Assembly (NCBI GenBank): GCA_038108155.1
Contig: JAYNHP010000026.1
Location: 1-25,812 of the forward strand
Reading direction: 5' to 3'
DNA: 25,812 nucleotides
DNA from: MED-G20 sp038108155
Lineage (GTDB): Bacteria > Bacteroidota > Bacteroidia > Flavobacteriales_D > Parvicellaceae
The position numbers and the translations under genes are program-made. Each line of letters begins with the position of its first letter. The first letter of the stretch is position 1. The notes beneath the pieces were generated by a model. The model made no database searches. It was not told where the DNA came from and saw nothing but the letters and a program-made list of their open reading frames with translations. This document shows positions 15,471 to 23,441 of the stretch, in pieces.

Positions 15471-15585
15471 TTATAAACATCTGTATAATATTGTTAAATC
15501 ACAATAAAATTTGTCTAAATAAGAGATTTTGAAATAATTTTTTTAAAAAAATATTAATTTAATTTAAAATGTCTTATTTATGATT

Positions 15586-15593
15586 TACTTTTG
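15586..15593 (+). promoter_or_regulatory. -7 promoter box for pdhB
   Basis: TACTTTTG matches TAnnTTTG exactly and ends 15 bp before the ATG at 15609. It overlaps the TTG at 15591, an alternative start codon, which argues that translation begins at 15609. Confidence 0.5.
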
Positions 15594-15608
15594 GCCAAAT
15601 TTTACAAT

Positions 15609-16589
15609 ATGAGAACAGTTCAATTTAGAGAGGCTCTTAGGGAAGCAATGGTAGAGGAAATGAGAAAAGACGAAACAGTCTTTCTTATGGGTGAAGAAGT
15701 TGCTGAGTACAACGGAGCGTATAAAGTTTCCCAAGGTATGTTGGACGAGTTTGGTGCTAAGAGAGTTATCGACACTCCAATTGCTGAACTTGGATTCGCA
15801 GGAATTGCAGTTGGAGCAGCCATGAATGGTCTTAGACCAATTGTAGAATTTATGACTTGGAATTTCGCACTCCTTGCTTCAGATCAAATAATTAATAGTG
15901 CAGCAAAGATTCTACAGATGAGTGGAGGGCAATATTCCTGTCCAATAGTTTTTAGAGGAGGAAATGGTCCAGCAGGTCAATTAGCCGCAACTCATTCTCA
16001 AAGCTTTGAGTCTTTTTATGCCCATGTTCCTGGACTTAAAGTTGTTACTCCTTCTAATCCATACGATGCGAAAGGTCTTTTAAAATCTGCAATTAGAGAC
16101 AATGACCCTGTTCTTATAATGGAATCTGAAAAAATGTACGGTGATAAAGGTGAAATTCCTGAAGGTGAATATTTAGTGCCCATTGGGAAAGCAGACATCA
16201 AAAGAAAAGGTGAACACGTGACAATAGTTTCTTTTGGTAAAATTTTAAAAGTTGCTTATCAAGCAGCAGATGAACTTGCTAAGGATGGTGTTTCTTGCGA
16301 AGTAATTGACCTAAGATCTGTAAGACCGATTGACTATGAAGCGATTGTTAGTTCTGTAAAGAAAACCAACAGATGTGTAGTCGTTGAAGAAAGCTGGCCA
16401 CTTGCCTCAATATCTGGAGAAATTGCTTACCACCTGCAAAGACATGCCTTTGATTACTTAGACGCTCCTGTAATGAGGGTTATGCAAGCTGATACACCTT
16501 TTGCATTTTCTAAAGTCTTAATTGATGAAGCCCTTCCAAGCGTTAAGAGAATTATTGATGCTGTAAAGTCAAGTCTTTACGTAAGTTAA
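15609..16589 (+). CDS. pdhB: Pyruvate dehydrogenase E1 component, beta subunit
   Basis: 326 residues from the ATG at 15609; a TTG six codons upstream lies inside the -7 box and is less likely. It is close to mitochondrial-type E1 beta: GEEVAEYNGAYKVSQGML (with the thiamine-diphosphate glutamate), DTPIAELGFAGIAVGAAMNG, EFMTWNFALLASDQIINSAA and IVFRGGNGPAGQLAATHSQ. It forms the alpha2-beta2 decarboxylase with an E1 alpha subunit that is not in this window. The split of alpha and beta genes is common in Flavobacteria. Divergent from etfBA, and convergent with the alanine dehydrogenase-like gene 6 bp away. Confidence 0.95.
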   Translation: MRTVQFREALREAMVEEMRKDETVFLMGEEVAEYNGAYKVSQGMLDEFGAKRVIDTPIAELGFAGIAVGAAMNGLRPIVEFMTWNFALLASDQIINSAAKILQMSGGQYSCPIVFRGGNGPAGQLAATHSQSFESFYAHVPGLKVVTPSNPYDAKGLLKSAIRDNDPVLIMESEKMYGDKGEIPEGEYLVPIGKADIKRKGEHVTIVSFGKILKVAYQAADELAKDGVSCEVIDLRSVRPIDYEAIVSSVKKTNRCVVVEESWPLASISGEIAYHLQRHAFDYLDAPVMRVMQADTPFAFSKVLIDEALPSVKRIIDAVKSSLYVS

Positions 16590-16595
16590 ATCCTT

Positions 16596-17816
16596 TTAAA
16601 GTGCTGAAATAAGTAAATCCAAGTTTTTATATGGAATATTAAAAGCCTTTCCTAAAATTGAAGAGGTCAATGTTCCATTATAAATATATACTCCATGTCT
16701 AAATCCTTTGGAGTATTGAATCAATTTTTCACAACCTCCACTCTCTGAAATTTCAATTAATAATGGGGAAAAAATATTACTTAGACTAAAACTTGCTGTT
16801 CTTGAAACTCTAGAGCCAATATTAGGAACACAATAATGAATAACATCATGCTTAGTAAATGTTGGGTTTTGGTGGGTAGTAACTTTAGATGTTTCAAAAC
16901 AACCTCCTTTGTCAATACTTACATCTACAATAACCGATCCAGATTTCATTTTCTTAATAACATCTTCACTCACAATACAAGGTGTCCTTCCATGTGGAGC
17001 ACTAAGAGCACCAATAGCTACATCACATCTCATTAATGCTTTTTCTAAAACTTTAGGTTGGATGACCGAAGTAAAAACCTTTTGCCCAATTTCATTCTGA
17101 AGGCGTCTTAGTTTAAATAATGAATTATCAAATACTTTTACAGAAACACCAAGTGATAAAGCGGCACTAGCAGCAAACTGTCCTACAGTACCAGCACCAA
17201 TTATTACTAATTCTGGGGGTGTTATACCAGCAACTCCTCCCATCATCAATCCTTTTCCATTATTAGCATTACTCATAAGCTCTGCTGCAATTAAAAAAGA
17301 AGAAGTTCCAGCTATTTCTCCCATAGATCTAACTAAAGGAAAAGAACCGCTCTGGTCTTCAATGTAATCCCAAGCTATAGCTGTAATTTTTTTAGCCATT
17401 AATTTTTTTAATGCATTTTCAGGCTGAGCAGTAATCTGTAGGGCAGAAAATAGTATCTGCTTATGCTTCATTAAAGAAATCTCATTGTCATTAGGTGGGC
17501 TTACTTTGAGTATTATATCTGCCTTATATATTTGTTTAGTGTCGTATATAATTTCAGCGCCAGACTCACTGTAGTCAGAATCCGAAAAATTTGCGTTTTC
17601 ACCAGCACCAGTTTCAACAACAACTCTGTGACCATTTGCAACTAATAAACTTACTGACTCAGGTACTAATGCGACTCGTTGTTCTTGTAACTCTGTTTCT
17701 TTTGGAATTCCGATATATAAATTTTGATTCTTCTGGCTAGTTTCTAGCATTTCCTCTTGAGGAGAAAGTGATGCTTGAAGTGCTAATGATTTAAGTGCAT
17801 CTCCAGATAAACTCAT
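16596..17816 (-). CDS. Alanine dehydrogenase-like protein (AlaDH/PNT family)
   Basis: 406 residues, including an N-terminal extension of about 32 residues before YIGIPKETELQEQRVALVPE. NAD-binding GAGTVG at 207-212 and VDVSIDKGGCFE at 298-309 match alanine dehydrogenase, keeping the counterparts of Arg15 (Arg47), Lys75 (Lys104) and Asp270 (Asp302) of the M. tuberculosis enzyme. The catalytic His96 counterpart is Gln127 (FSALQITAQPENALKKLMA), a segment that reads more like the PntA transhydrogenase chain. It is a single polypeptide without the PntA membrane part. It may oxidise alanine to pyruvate, or act on another substrate. Its ATG overlaps the tsaE stop by 4 bp and it is last in the rbfA run. 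Confidence 0.82.
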   Translation of the reverse strand: MSLSGDALKSLALQASLSPQEEMLETSQKNQNLYIGIPKETELQEQRVALVPESVSLLVANGHRVVVETGAGENANFSDSDYSESGAEIIYDTKQIYKADIILKVSPPNDNEISLMKHKQILFSALQITAQPENALKKLMAKKITAIAWDYIEDQSGSFPLVRSMGEIAGTSSFLIAAELMSNANNGKGLMMGGVAGITPPELVIIGAGTVGQFAASAALSLGVSVKVFDNSLFKLRRLQNEIGQKVFTSVIQPKVLEKALMRCDVAIGALSAPHGRTPCIVSEDVIKKMKSGSVIVDVSIDKGGCFETSKVTTHQNPTFTKHDVIHYCVPNIGSRVSRTASFSLSNIFSPLLIEISESGGCEKLIQYSKGFRHGVYIYNGTLTSSILGKAFNIPYKNLDLLISAL

Positions 17817-18232
17817 GTCTTAATATTAATTTCTCGTAGGCCTTTGTCTACTGTTATATTTATCCTTACGCAATTAGATGGCAAAAAGTTATAAATATTT
17901 TGAGGCCACTCAATAAAACACAAATTTTTATCGTTAATTATCTCAAGTAAGCCTATATTTTCTACCTCATTTTCATTTTCAATTCTATAGCAGTCTACAT
18001 GGTAAATAGTCTGCATATTATCTCCCAAATAGGTATTTATAATACTGAAAGTTGGAGAATTAGCATCTTGAACACCTAAAATAGATGCTATTGAACTAAT
18101 AAGAGTAGTTTTTCCACTTCCCATTTCTCCTTCAAACAAAAATAAATTATAGGCTTTTGTTAATTCAATAATTTCTTTAGAAACTTTACTTAATTCAGAA
18201 AGTTGATTAATAATAAAGGACTTATTATACAT
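17813..18232 (-). CDS. tsaE: tRNA threonylcarbamoyladenosine biosynthesis ATPase TsaE
   Basis: 139 residues, usual length. Walker A is GEMGSGKTT at 35-43; SPTFSI (59-64), HVDCYR (78-83) and FIEWP follow, the defining set of TsaE (YjeE). It works with TsaB and TsaD to make the t6A modification of tRNAs reading ANN codons. The ATG overlaps the last base of the methyltransferase stop and its own stop overlaps the next gene start, so expression is coupled. Confidence 0.94.
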   Translation of the reverse strand: MYNKSFIINQLSELSKVSKEIIELTKAYNLFLFEGEMGSGKTTLISSIASILGVQDANSPTFSIINTYLGDNMQTIYHVDCYRIENENEVENIGLLEIINDKNLCFIEWPQNIYNFLPSNCVRINITVDKGLREINIKT

Positions 18233-18999
18233 TATTTACGAGCTATAAAAATGAGTTCAGAAGAATTCAATCTTAATTTTTCATAGTCTACATCTTCTAG
18301 AGAAGTTTTGGGGTCAAAAACATCTACTTTAAAGCCTGCTTTTTCAAGCTTTTTTGGATAATCTAAGCCATACAATCTAACATGGTCTTTTTGCCAAAAG
18401 TGAATTTCTCTTTCTTTAGGATCGGTGATTGAAGAGTCTTCATAGGTGACTTTATTATTGTAATCAATTGGAACCTGAAAAATCCCCCATCCACCAGGTT
18501 TCATTACTCTGTACAACTCCTTCATACATTGGTGGTCGTCTTCAACATGTTCTAAAACATGGTTGCAAAAAATAACATCATACAAATTATCTTCAAGAGG
18601 AATTTTATGTAAATCAAAATGTAAATCAGCAATTGGAGATTCCATATCTGCAGTAGTATAATTCAGATTTTTTTGTTTTTTAAAAATTGGATAAAAACAT
18701 TGTTCTGGAGCAATGTGAAGAACTTTTTGAATTTCCTCTTCGAAAAAAGAACTCTTTTTCAAATAAAGCCACATCAATCTATGTCTTTCCAAAGTCAAAT
18801 CATAAGGACATAGGACATTTTCTCTATGTGCGGTATTAGACCCATAAGAAAGGAATTTTCTGAAATCTCTCTCACACACTGGGCAATGTACTTCATTTCC
18901 ATAATAAGCCAATGGTGCAAATAATTTGAATAAATAACTTAGCCTTATTAAAAGTGGCCTTGGAAGAGTATTCAGTAGAAATTTGTAGAGCTTCTTCAT
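18232..18999 (-). CDS. Class I SAM-dependent methyltransferase with zinc-ribbon-like N-terminus
   Basis: 255 residues. The N-terminal part has Cys39-x2-Cys42 and, later, His58 and Cys64 (CPYD), suggesting a small zinc-binding module. The methyltransferase core begins at VLHIAPE (93-99), where the usual Gly-rich SAM loop is replaced. FCNHVLEHVEDD (144-155) and VMKPGGWGIFQVP (165-177) are typical post-I motifs, matching the methyltransferase 11 type. The substrate is unknown; the setting between rbfA and tsaE hints at RNA or translation factors but this is only context. Its start overlaps the rbfA stop by 4 bp (ATGA), and its stop touches the tsaE start. Confidence 0.85.
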   Translation of the reverse strand: MKKLYKFLLNTLPRPLLIRLSYLFKLFAPLAYYGNEVHCPVCERDFRKFLSYGSNTAHRENVLCPYDLTLERHRLMWLYLKKSSFFEEEIQKVLHIAPEQCFYPIFKKQKNLNYTTADMESPIADLHFDLHKIPLEDNLYDVIFCNHVLEHVEDDHQCMKELYRVMKPGGWGIFQVPIDYNNKVTYEDSSITDPKEREIHFWQKDHVRLYGLDYPKKLEKAGFKVDVFDPKTSLEDVDYEKLRLNSSELIFIARK

Positions 19000-19328
19000 T
19001 TCAATAAATTGTCAATTTCTTGGGCATAATCCAACGAATCGTCTCTGTAAAAATGCAATTCTGGCATTTTTCTTAATTGGTTTCTTACCAATTTACTTAT
19101 CTCGTATCTTATAGAATTTGATTGAGTATATATATGGTCAAATGAGTCATCGTTATCTTTTCCTCCAAAAATACTTATGTAAACTTTCGCAATAGATAAA
19201 TCTGGACTCATTCTTACGGTTGTTACAGTAACCATTGCCCCTTTACCAATTGAAGTTGCATTTCGCTGGAAATAGATTCCAAGCTCTTTTTTAATTACAC
19301 TAGCTATTTTTTCTTGTCTTACACTCAT
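18996..19328 (-). CDS. rbfA: 30S ribosome-binding factor RbfA
   Basis: 110 residues from the ATG at 19328. The frame is open to 19400, but MSVRQEKIASVIKKELG is the normal RbfA start and a promoter lies within the extra stretch. TTVRMSPDLSIAKVYISIFG is the KH-like core, and KLVRNQLRKMPELHFYRDDS the conserved C-terminal part. RbfA helps late maturation of the 30S subunit, especially at low temperature. It heads a tightly overlapping unit with the methyltransferase, tsaE and the alanine dehydrogenase-like gene. Confidence 0.92.
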   Translation of the reverse strand: MSVRQEKIASVIKKELGIYFQRNATSIGKGAMVTVTTVRMSPDLSIAKVYISIFGGKDNDDSFDHIYTQSNSIRYEISKLVRNQLRKMPELHFYRDDSLDYAQEIDNLLK

Positions 19329-19336
19329 TAAGGATG

Positions 19337-19368
19337 CAAATTTAGAAAAAGAGATCACTTTAACACAA
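19337..19368 (-). promoter_or_regulatory. Promoter of rbfA
   Basis: On the minus strand, TTG (19368-19366) is separated by 21 bp from TAAATTTG (19344-19337), both parts fitting the Flavobacteria pattern TTG-N17-23-TAnnTTTG. The box ends 8 bp before the ATG at 19328 and so supports that start over longer frames. Confidence 0.55.
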
Positions 19369-19414
19369 TAGTTAGAGATGTTGATAGTTGATAATAACAA
19401 TTAAAGAAGTATAT

Positions 19415-19422
19415 TAACTTTG
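19415..19422 (+). promoter_or_regulatory. -7 promoter box for the ABC exporter gene
   Basis: TAACTTTG, an exact TAnnTTTG match, ends 16 bp before the ATG at 19439. A TTG at 19388-19390 is 24 bp upstream, slightly beyond normal spacing. It is divergent from the rbfA promoter. Confidence 0.5.
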
Positions 19423-19438
19423 CAAAAGATGATTAAAT

Positions 19439-21268
19439 ATGAAAAACTTAATTAGGATAGCTAAAATAACCCTGCAATTCAAAAGAACTCTTTTTTTGAA
19501 TCTAGGATTTAATATTCTAGGAATGGTCTTTTCCATCTTTTCTTTTGCTATGATCATTCCCTTATTAAGAATTATATTCAATTCTTCTAATGCTTTTTTT
19601 GAAAAAACAATTAGCTCCTACCATGGGGATTTTACCTGGACTAAAGATGGATTATTAAACTTTATTAATTATTACTTAGCCAAGCATGCAATAAGTGAAG
19701 GAAGATATTCTACACTAATATTGATCTGTATATTTTTAGTAATAATGGTTTTTTTGAAAAATATGTTTACTTTTTTAAGCACGTTTTTTCTCTCAGATTT
19801 AGTTCAAAGTTCTGTAAAAAAATTGCGAGAAAAAATGTATCAGAAAATACTTGTTTTACCTATGTCCTTCTTTTCTGATGAAAGAAAAGGAAATTTATTA
19901 TCGACATTTTCTGCAGATTTAAAAGAGACTGAACTTGCAATTAAAGCAACTACTAATGCAATTTTTAAAGATCCATTTTATGTTATTGGCTATTTTGCTA
20001 CCCTTTTTATTATAAGTTTTAAATTGACTTTTTTCATTGTTTTGTTCTTGCCTATTGCGGGACTCATTATTTCAAAAATTAGTAATGGTTTAAAGAAGAG
20101 ATCTAAAAAGGGACAAGAGAATTTGGGAGATATCTTATCCTTGACAGAAGAAACTTTATTTGGCTTAAAAATTATAAAAAGTTTTAATGCTCAGTCCTTT
20201 ATCAATAACAAATATCAGAAGAAAAGTAATTCGCTTTATAACTTAATGCTTGGAATAAATAGAAGAATTTACTTAGCTTCTCCAATAAGTGAATTTTTGG
20301 GAGTTTTGGCAACTTCTGGAGTCTTATTATACGGTGGAAACTTAGTTCTAAACCAGTTTATTCAGCCAGATGTTTTTATTGGTTATCTGATTTTGTTTTC
20401 TCAGCTTATAAGTCCATTCAAATCTATTTCTAAAGCTGTTTATGACTCATCTCAGGGAATAGCCGCTTTAGAACGAATTGAAAAAATAACATTACAAGAC
20501 CAAATAATTATAAATAGTCCTGCAACTTCACAACCCTTAAGTTTCAAAAAAGAAATAAGTTTTAATAAAGTTTCCTTTAAGTATAACCAGGAACAGGTTT
20601 TGGAAGACATTTCATTTAAAATAAAAAAAGGAGAAACAGTAGCAATTGTAGGTCATTCTGGGGCGGGTAAATCAACTATTGCAGATTTATTAATTAGATT
20701 TTATGATGTTATCGAAGGAAGTATAAATATTGATAACATTAATATTAAAAAAATCAATCTAAATCAGCTTAGAAACTTAATGGGAGTAGTAACACAAGAT
20801 TCTATTCTTTTCAATGATACTGTAGTAAATAATATTGCTTTTGGAGTTGAAATAGAAAATTCTAAAGTCTTGGAATCTTCTAAAATGGCCAATGCTGATG
20901 AATTTATTCAAAACCTTGATGAAAAATATGAGACTTTTATTGGAGACGCCGGCAACAAATTGTCTGGTGGTGAAAAACAAAGGTTGAGCATAGCTAGAGC
21001 AATTTATAAAAACCCGGAAATACTTATTTTAGATGAGGCAACATCTTCATTAGATACCAAGTCTGAAAAAGCTGTTCAAGAAGCTTTAAACAGATTAATG
21101 AAAAATCGTACTTCTTTGGTTATAGCTCATAGATTATCAACAATCCAAAATGCAGATAAAATTATTGTTTTAGATAATGGGAAAATTGTAGAAATAGGTA
21201 ATCACAAAGAATTGGTAGCCAAAAACAGCTTCTACAAGAAATTTATAGATATGCAATCTTTTGAGTGA
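19439..21268 (+). CDS. ABC exporter, fused membrane and ATPase domains (MsbA-like)
   Basis: 609 residues. The N-terminal half has about six membrane segments in the type I exporter arrangement (ABC membrane domain, about 20-340). The ATPase half has Walker A GHSGAGKS (405-412), the signature LSGGEKQR (508-515), Walker B ILILDEATSSLD starting at 528 (Asp532, Glu533) and an H-loop in AHRLST. Such half-transporters dimerise and flip lipids, lipid A precursors or peptides out of the cytoplasm. MsbA function is likely in many Bacteroidota but is not proven by sequence. The stop overlaps the rsmA start by one base (TGATG). Confidence 0.9.
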   Translation: MKNLIRIAKITLQFKRTLFLNLGFNILGMVFSIFSFAMIIPLLRIIFNSSNAFFEKTISSYHGDFTWTKDGLLNFINYYLAKHAISEGRYSTLILICIFLVIMVFLKNMFTFLSTFFLSDLVQSSVKKLREKMYQKILVLPMSFFSDERKGNLLSTFSADLKETELAIKATTNAIFKDPFYVIGYFATLFIISFKLTFFIVLFLPIAGLIISKISNGLKKRSKKGQENLGDILSLTEETLFGLKIIKSFNAQSFINNKYQKKSNSLYNLMLGINRRIYLASPISEFLGVLATSGVLLYGGNLVLNQFIQPDVFIGYLILFSQLISPFKSISKAVYDSSQGIAALERIEKITLQDQIIINSPATSQPLSFKKEISFNKVSFKYNQEQVLEDISFKIKKGETVAIVGHSGAGKSTIADLLIRFYDVIEGSINIDNINIKKINLNQLRNLMGVVTQDSILFNDTVVNNIAFGVEIENSKVLESSKMANADEFIQNLDEKYETFIGDAGNKLSGGEKQRLSIARAIYKNPEILILDEATSSLDTKSEKAVQEALNRLMKNRTSLVIAHRLSTIQNADKIIVLDNGKIVEIGNHKELVAKNSFYKKFIDMQSFE

Positions 21269-22032
21269 TGGATGTAAAACCAAAAAAACACTTAGGACAA
21301 CATTTTTTAATAGATGAAAAAATAAGCGAGCGAATATCTAATGCTATTTCAAAGTCTAAAAAAATTAACTTACTTGAAATTGGACCTGGGACAGGTGCTT
21401 TAACAAAATTTCTTTTGCATGAAAATATTGATTTAATTTCCTACGAGTTAGACATTGAATCAATAACCTATTTAAAAAATACATTTCCAACTTTGATAGT
21501 TTACAATAAAGATGTTTTAAAAACTGATTGGAGTAAAATATTTAAAGGAAACTATTCTGTCACTGGTAATTTCCCCTACAACATATCTTCTCAGATACTT
21601 TTCAAAATCTATGAAAACAGAACGAAAATAGATGAAATGGTGGGAATGTTTCAGAAAGAAGTTGCCGAAAGGGTTTGCTCGGGGCCAGGGACTAAGAAGT
21701 ATGGTATTTTATCTGTATTAATTCAAGCATATTACGACGTAGAATATTTATTTACAGTAAATGAAGAAGTTTTTAATCCACCACCAAAAGTAAAATCTGG
21801 TGTGATTAAAATAACTAGAAATAATATAATTAAACTAGATTGTGACGAAAAATTATTTTTTCGAGTTGTCAAAGCTATTTTTAATCAACGAAGGAAAATG
21901 GCTAGAAATTCACTAAAATCTTTATTAGGAGATAAAAAAATTGACCATATTTTACTAACAAAAAGACCAGAGGAACTTTCTATTGAAAACTTTACAGAAA
22001 TCACAAAGATGATAGAATCCAAAATTAACTAG
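21268..22032 (+). CDS. rsmA: 16S rRNA dimethyladenosine transferase (RsmA/KsgA)
   Basis: 254 residues from the ATG at 21268; a GTG one codon earlier is possible. It starts MDVKPKKHLGQHFLID, the family signature, followed by the SAM loop LEIGPGTGALT and GNFPYNISSQI, the NxPY-type catalytic motif (here Asn-Phe-Pro-Tyr). The C-terminal helical part has FNQRRKMARNSLKSL, as in KsgA. It dimethylates two adjacent adenines near the 3' end of 16S rRNA during 30S maturation. It is coupled to the ABC exporter upstream and shares a region with rbfA, the other 30S maturation factor. Confidence 0.95.
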   Translation: MDVKPKKHLGQHFLIDEKISERISNAISKSKKINLLEIGPGTGALTKFLLHENIDLISYELDIESITYLKNTFPTLIVYNKDVLKTDWSKIFKGNYSVTGNFPYNISSQILFKIYENRTKIDEMVGMFQKEVAERVCSGPGTKKYGILSVLIQAYYDVEYLFTVNEEVFNPPPKVKSGVIKITRNNIIKLDCDEKLFFRVVKAIFNQRRKMARNSLKSLLGDKKIDHILLTKRPEELSIENFTEITKMIESKIN

Positions 22033-22089
22033 CTAAAATCCAGTTAATAATTCATATTTTCGCGTAGATTATATTTCATACTTTTTTGC

Positions 22090-23439
22090 ATGCAGTTTGA
22101 ATTAACTAAAGAATTTATAGACAATGTCATTTCAGCAATTGAAAGTGAAGACAATAGCTATATAGTAGAAGCTATTAATCCTTTGCATCCTGCTGACATT
22201 GCAGAAATATTAGAAATAGTTGATCTTCCGCAAGCTCAATATCTATACCAATTGCTAGATGAAGAATTAGCTTCAGAAGTTTTAGTAGAAATCGAGGAGG
22301 ATACAAGAGAGCAGTTTCTTGAATCTTTTTCTGCTGAAGAAATTGCCGAGTCCATAGAAAAAATGGATGCTGACGATGCAACTGATTTAATTCAAGATTT
22401 GCCAGAAGAAGTCCAAGAAGAAGTTCTTGAAGCTTTAAAAGACGAAGAACATTCCTCAGATATTTCTATGCTGATGAACTATGACGAAAATAGTGCAGGT
22501 GGAATAATGGATATAGATTTTGTTTCTGCAGATTGGAATTGGACAGTTAAGAATGCACTTAAAAAACTTAGAGAACAAGTAGAAAATGTAAATCAAGTTT
22601 ATACTATTTATGTAGTGGATTCTTCCAACAAATTTAAAGGAATACTTTCTCTTAAAAGATTTCTATATGCATCTGACGAAACTTTAATAAAAGATATTTA
22701 TAGAAAAGACTCTATTTCAGTTTTGGCAAATGAAGACTCTGAATCTGTAGCATTAAAAATGGAAAAATACGACTTAGTTGTGGTACCAGTTGTGGATGAA
22801 AACAACAAATTGCTTGGTAGAATTACCATTGATGATGCTCTAGATGTTATTAAAGAAGAAGCAGAAAAAGATTATCAGATGGCAAGTGGGATTTCTGAAA
22901 AAGTAGAATCTTCAGACTCATTATTTTTAATTAGTAGAGCTAGATTTCAATGGTTGTTAATTGGACTAATAGGTGGAATTCTTTGGGCATATGTAATTGG
23001 CTTTTTTGAATATCAACTAAAGGAAAATGCTGTAATGGCAACGTTCATACCATTGATATTGGCTATGGGAGGGAATGTTGGTGTGCAATCTTCGGCAATT
23101 ATAGTACAATCTTTAGCTAACAATACTTTGAATTACGAATCCATTTTTAAAAAATTATTCAAAGAACTTCTTGTTGCATTATTCAATGGGTTTATTTGCG
23201 CTTCTATAGCTTTGATATTCTGTTGGATAACAAGAAGTGATTTTTATCTTGCTTTAACGATTGGAGTTTCTTTAGTTGCTGTATTTACTTATGCGGGTCT
23301 TTTTGGCACATTTGTTCCATTGATACTTAATAAATATAAAATTGACCCTGCGCTTGCAACTGGCCCATTTATAACCACCACTAATGATATTATTGGATTA
23401 CTCATCTATTTCTTAATAGGAATGGCTTTATACTTTTAG
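22090..23439 (+). CDS. mgtE: Magnesium transporter MgtE
   Basis: 449 residues, normal length. The acidic N-domain (1 to about 130) contains LHPADIAEILE and the repeated helices typical of MgtE N. A pair of CBS domains follows (about 137-255), with the boundary marker SAGGIMDIDFVS at 135-146. The membrane part (about 285-449) has five segments, with PLILAMGGNVGVQSSAIIVQSL and ALATGPFITTTNDIIGLLIYF carrying the conserved pore residues. The N and CBS domains sense cytosolic magnesium and close the channel. It starts 57 bp after rsmA, and the next gene follows 2 bp after its stop. Confidence 0.95.
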   Translation: MQFELTKEFIDNVISAIESEDNSYIVEAINPLHPADIAEILEIVDLPQAQYLYQLLDEELASEVLVEIEEDTREQFLESFSAEEIAESIEKMDADDATDLIQDLPEEVQEEVLEALKDEEHSSDISMLMNYDENSAGGIMDIDFVSADWNWTVKNALKKLREQVENVNQVYTIYVVDSSNKFKGILSLKRFLYASDETLIKDIYRKDSISVLANEDSESVALKMEKYDLVVVPVVDENNKLLGRITIDDALDVIKEEAEKDYQMASGISEKVESSDSLFLISRARFQWLLIGLIGGILWAYVIGFFEYQLKENAVMATFIPLILAMGGNVGVQSSAIIVQSLANNTLNYESIFKKLFKELLVALFNGFICASIALIFCWITRSDFYLALTIGVSLVAVFTYAGLFGTFVPLILNKYKIDPALATGPFITTTNDIIGLLIYFLIGMALYF

Positions 23440-23441
23440 TC

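Noticed and set aside
15591..15608. TTG start for pdhB adding six residues
   Set aside because: The codon is part of an exact -7 promoter box and the ATG at 15609 gives the normal family start.
16596..17816. PntA subunit of a transhydrogenase
   Set aside because: There is no membrane segment and no pntB partner, and the VDVSIDKGGCFE block is of alanine dehydrogenase type; the mixed character is reported as a finding instead.
19329..19400. Longer N-terminus for RbfA
   Set aside because: The extra residues have no family similarity and the stretch holds a TTG-N21-TAAATTTG promoter.
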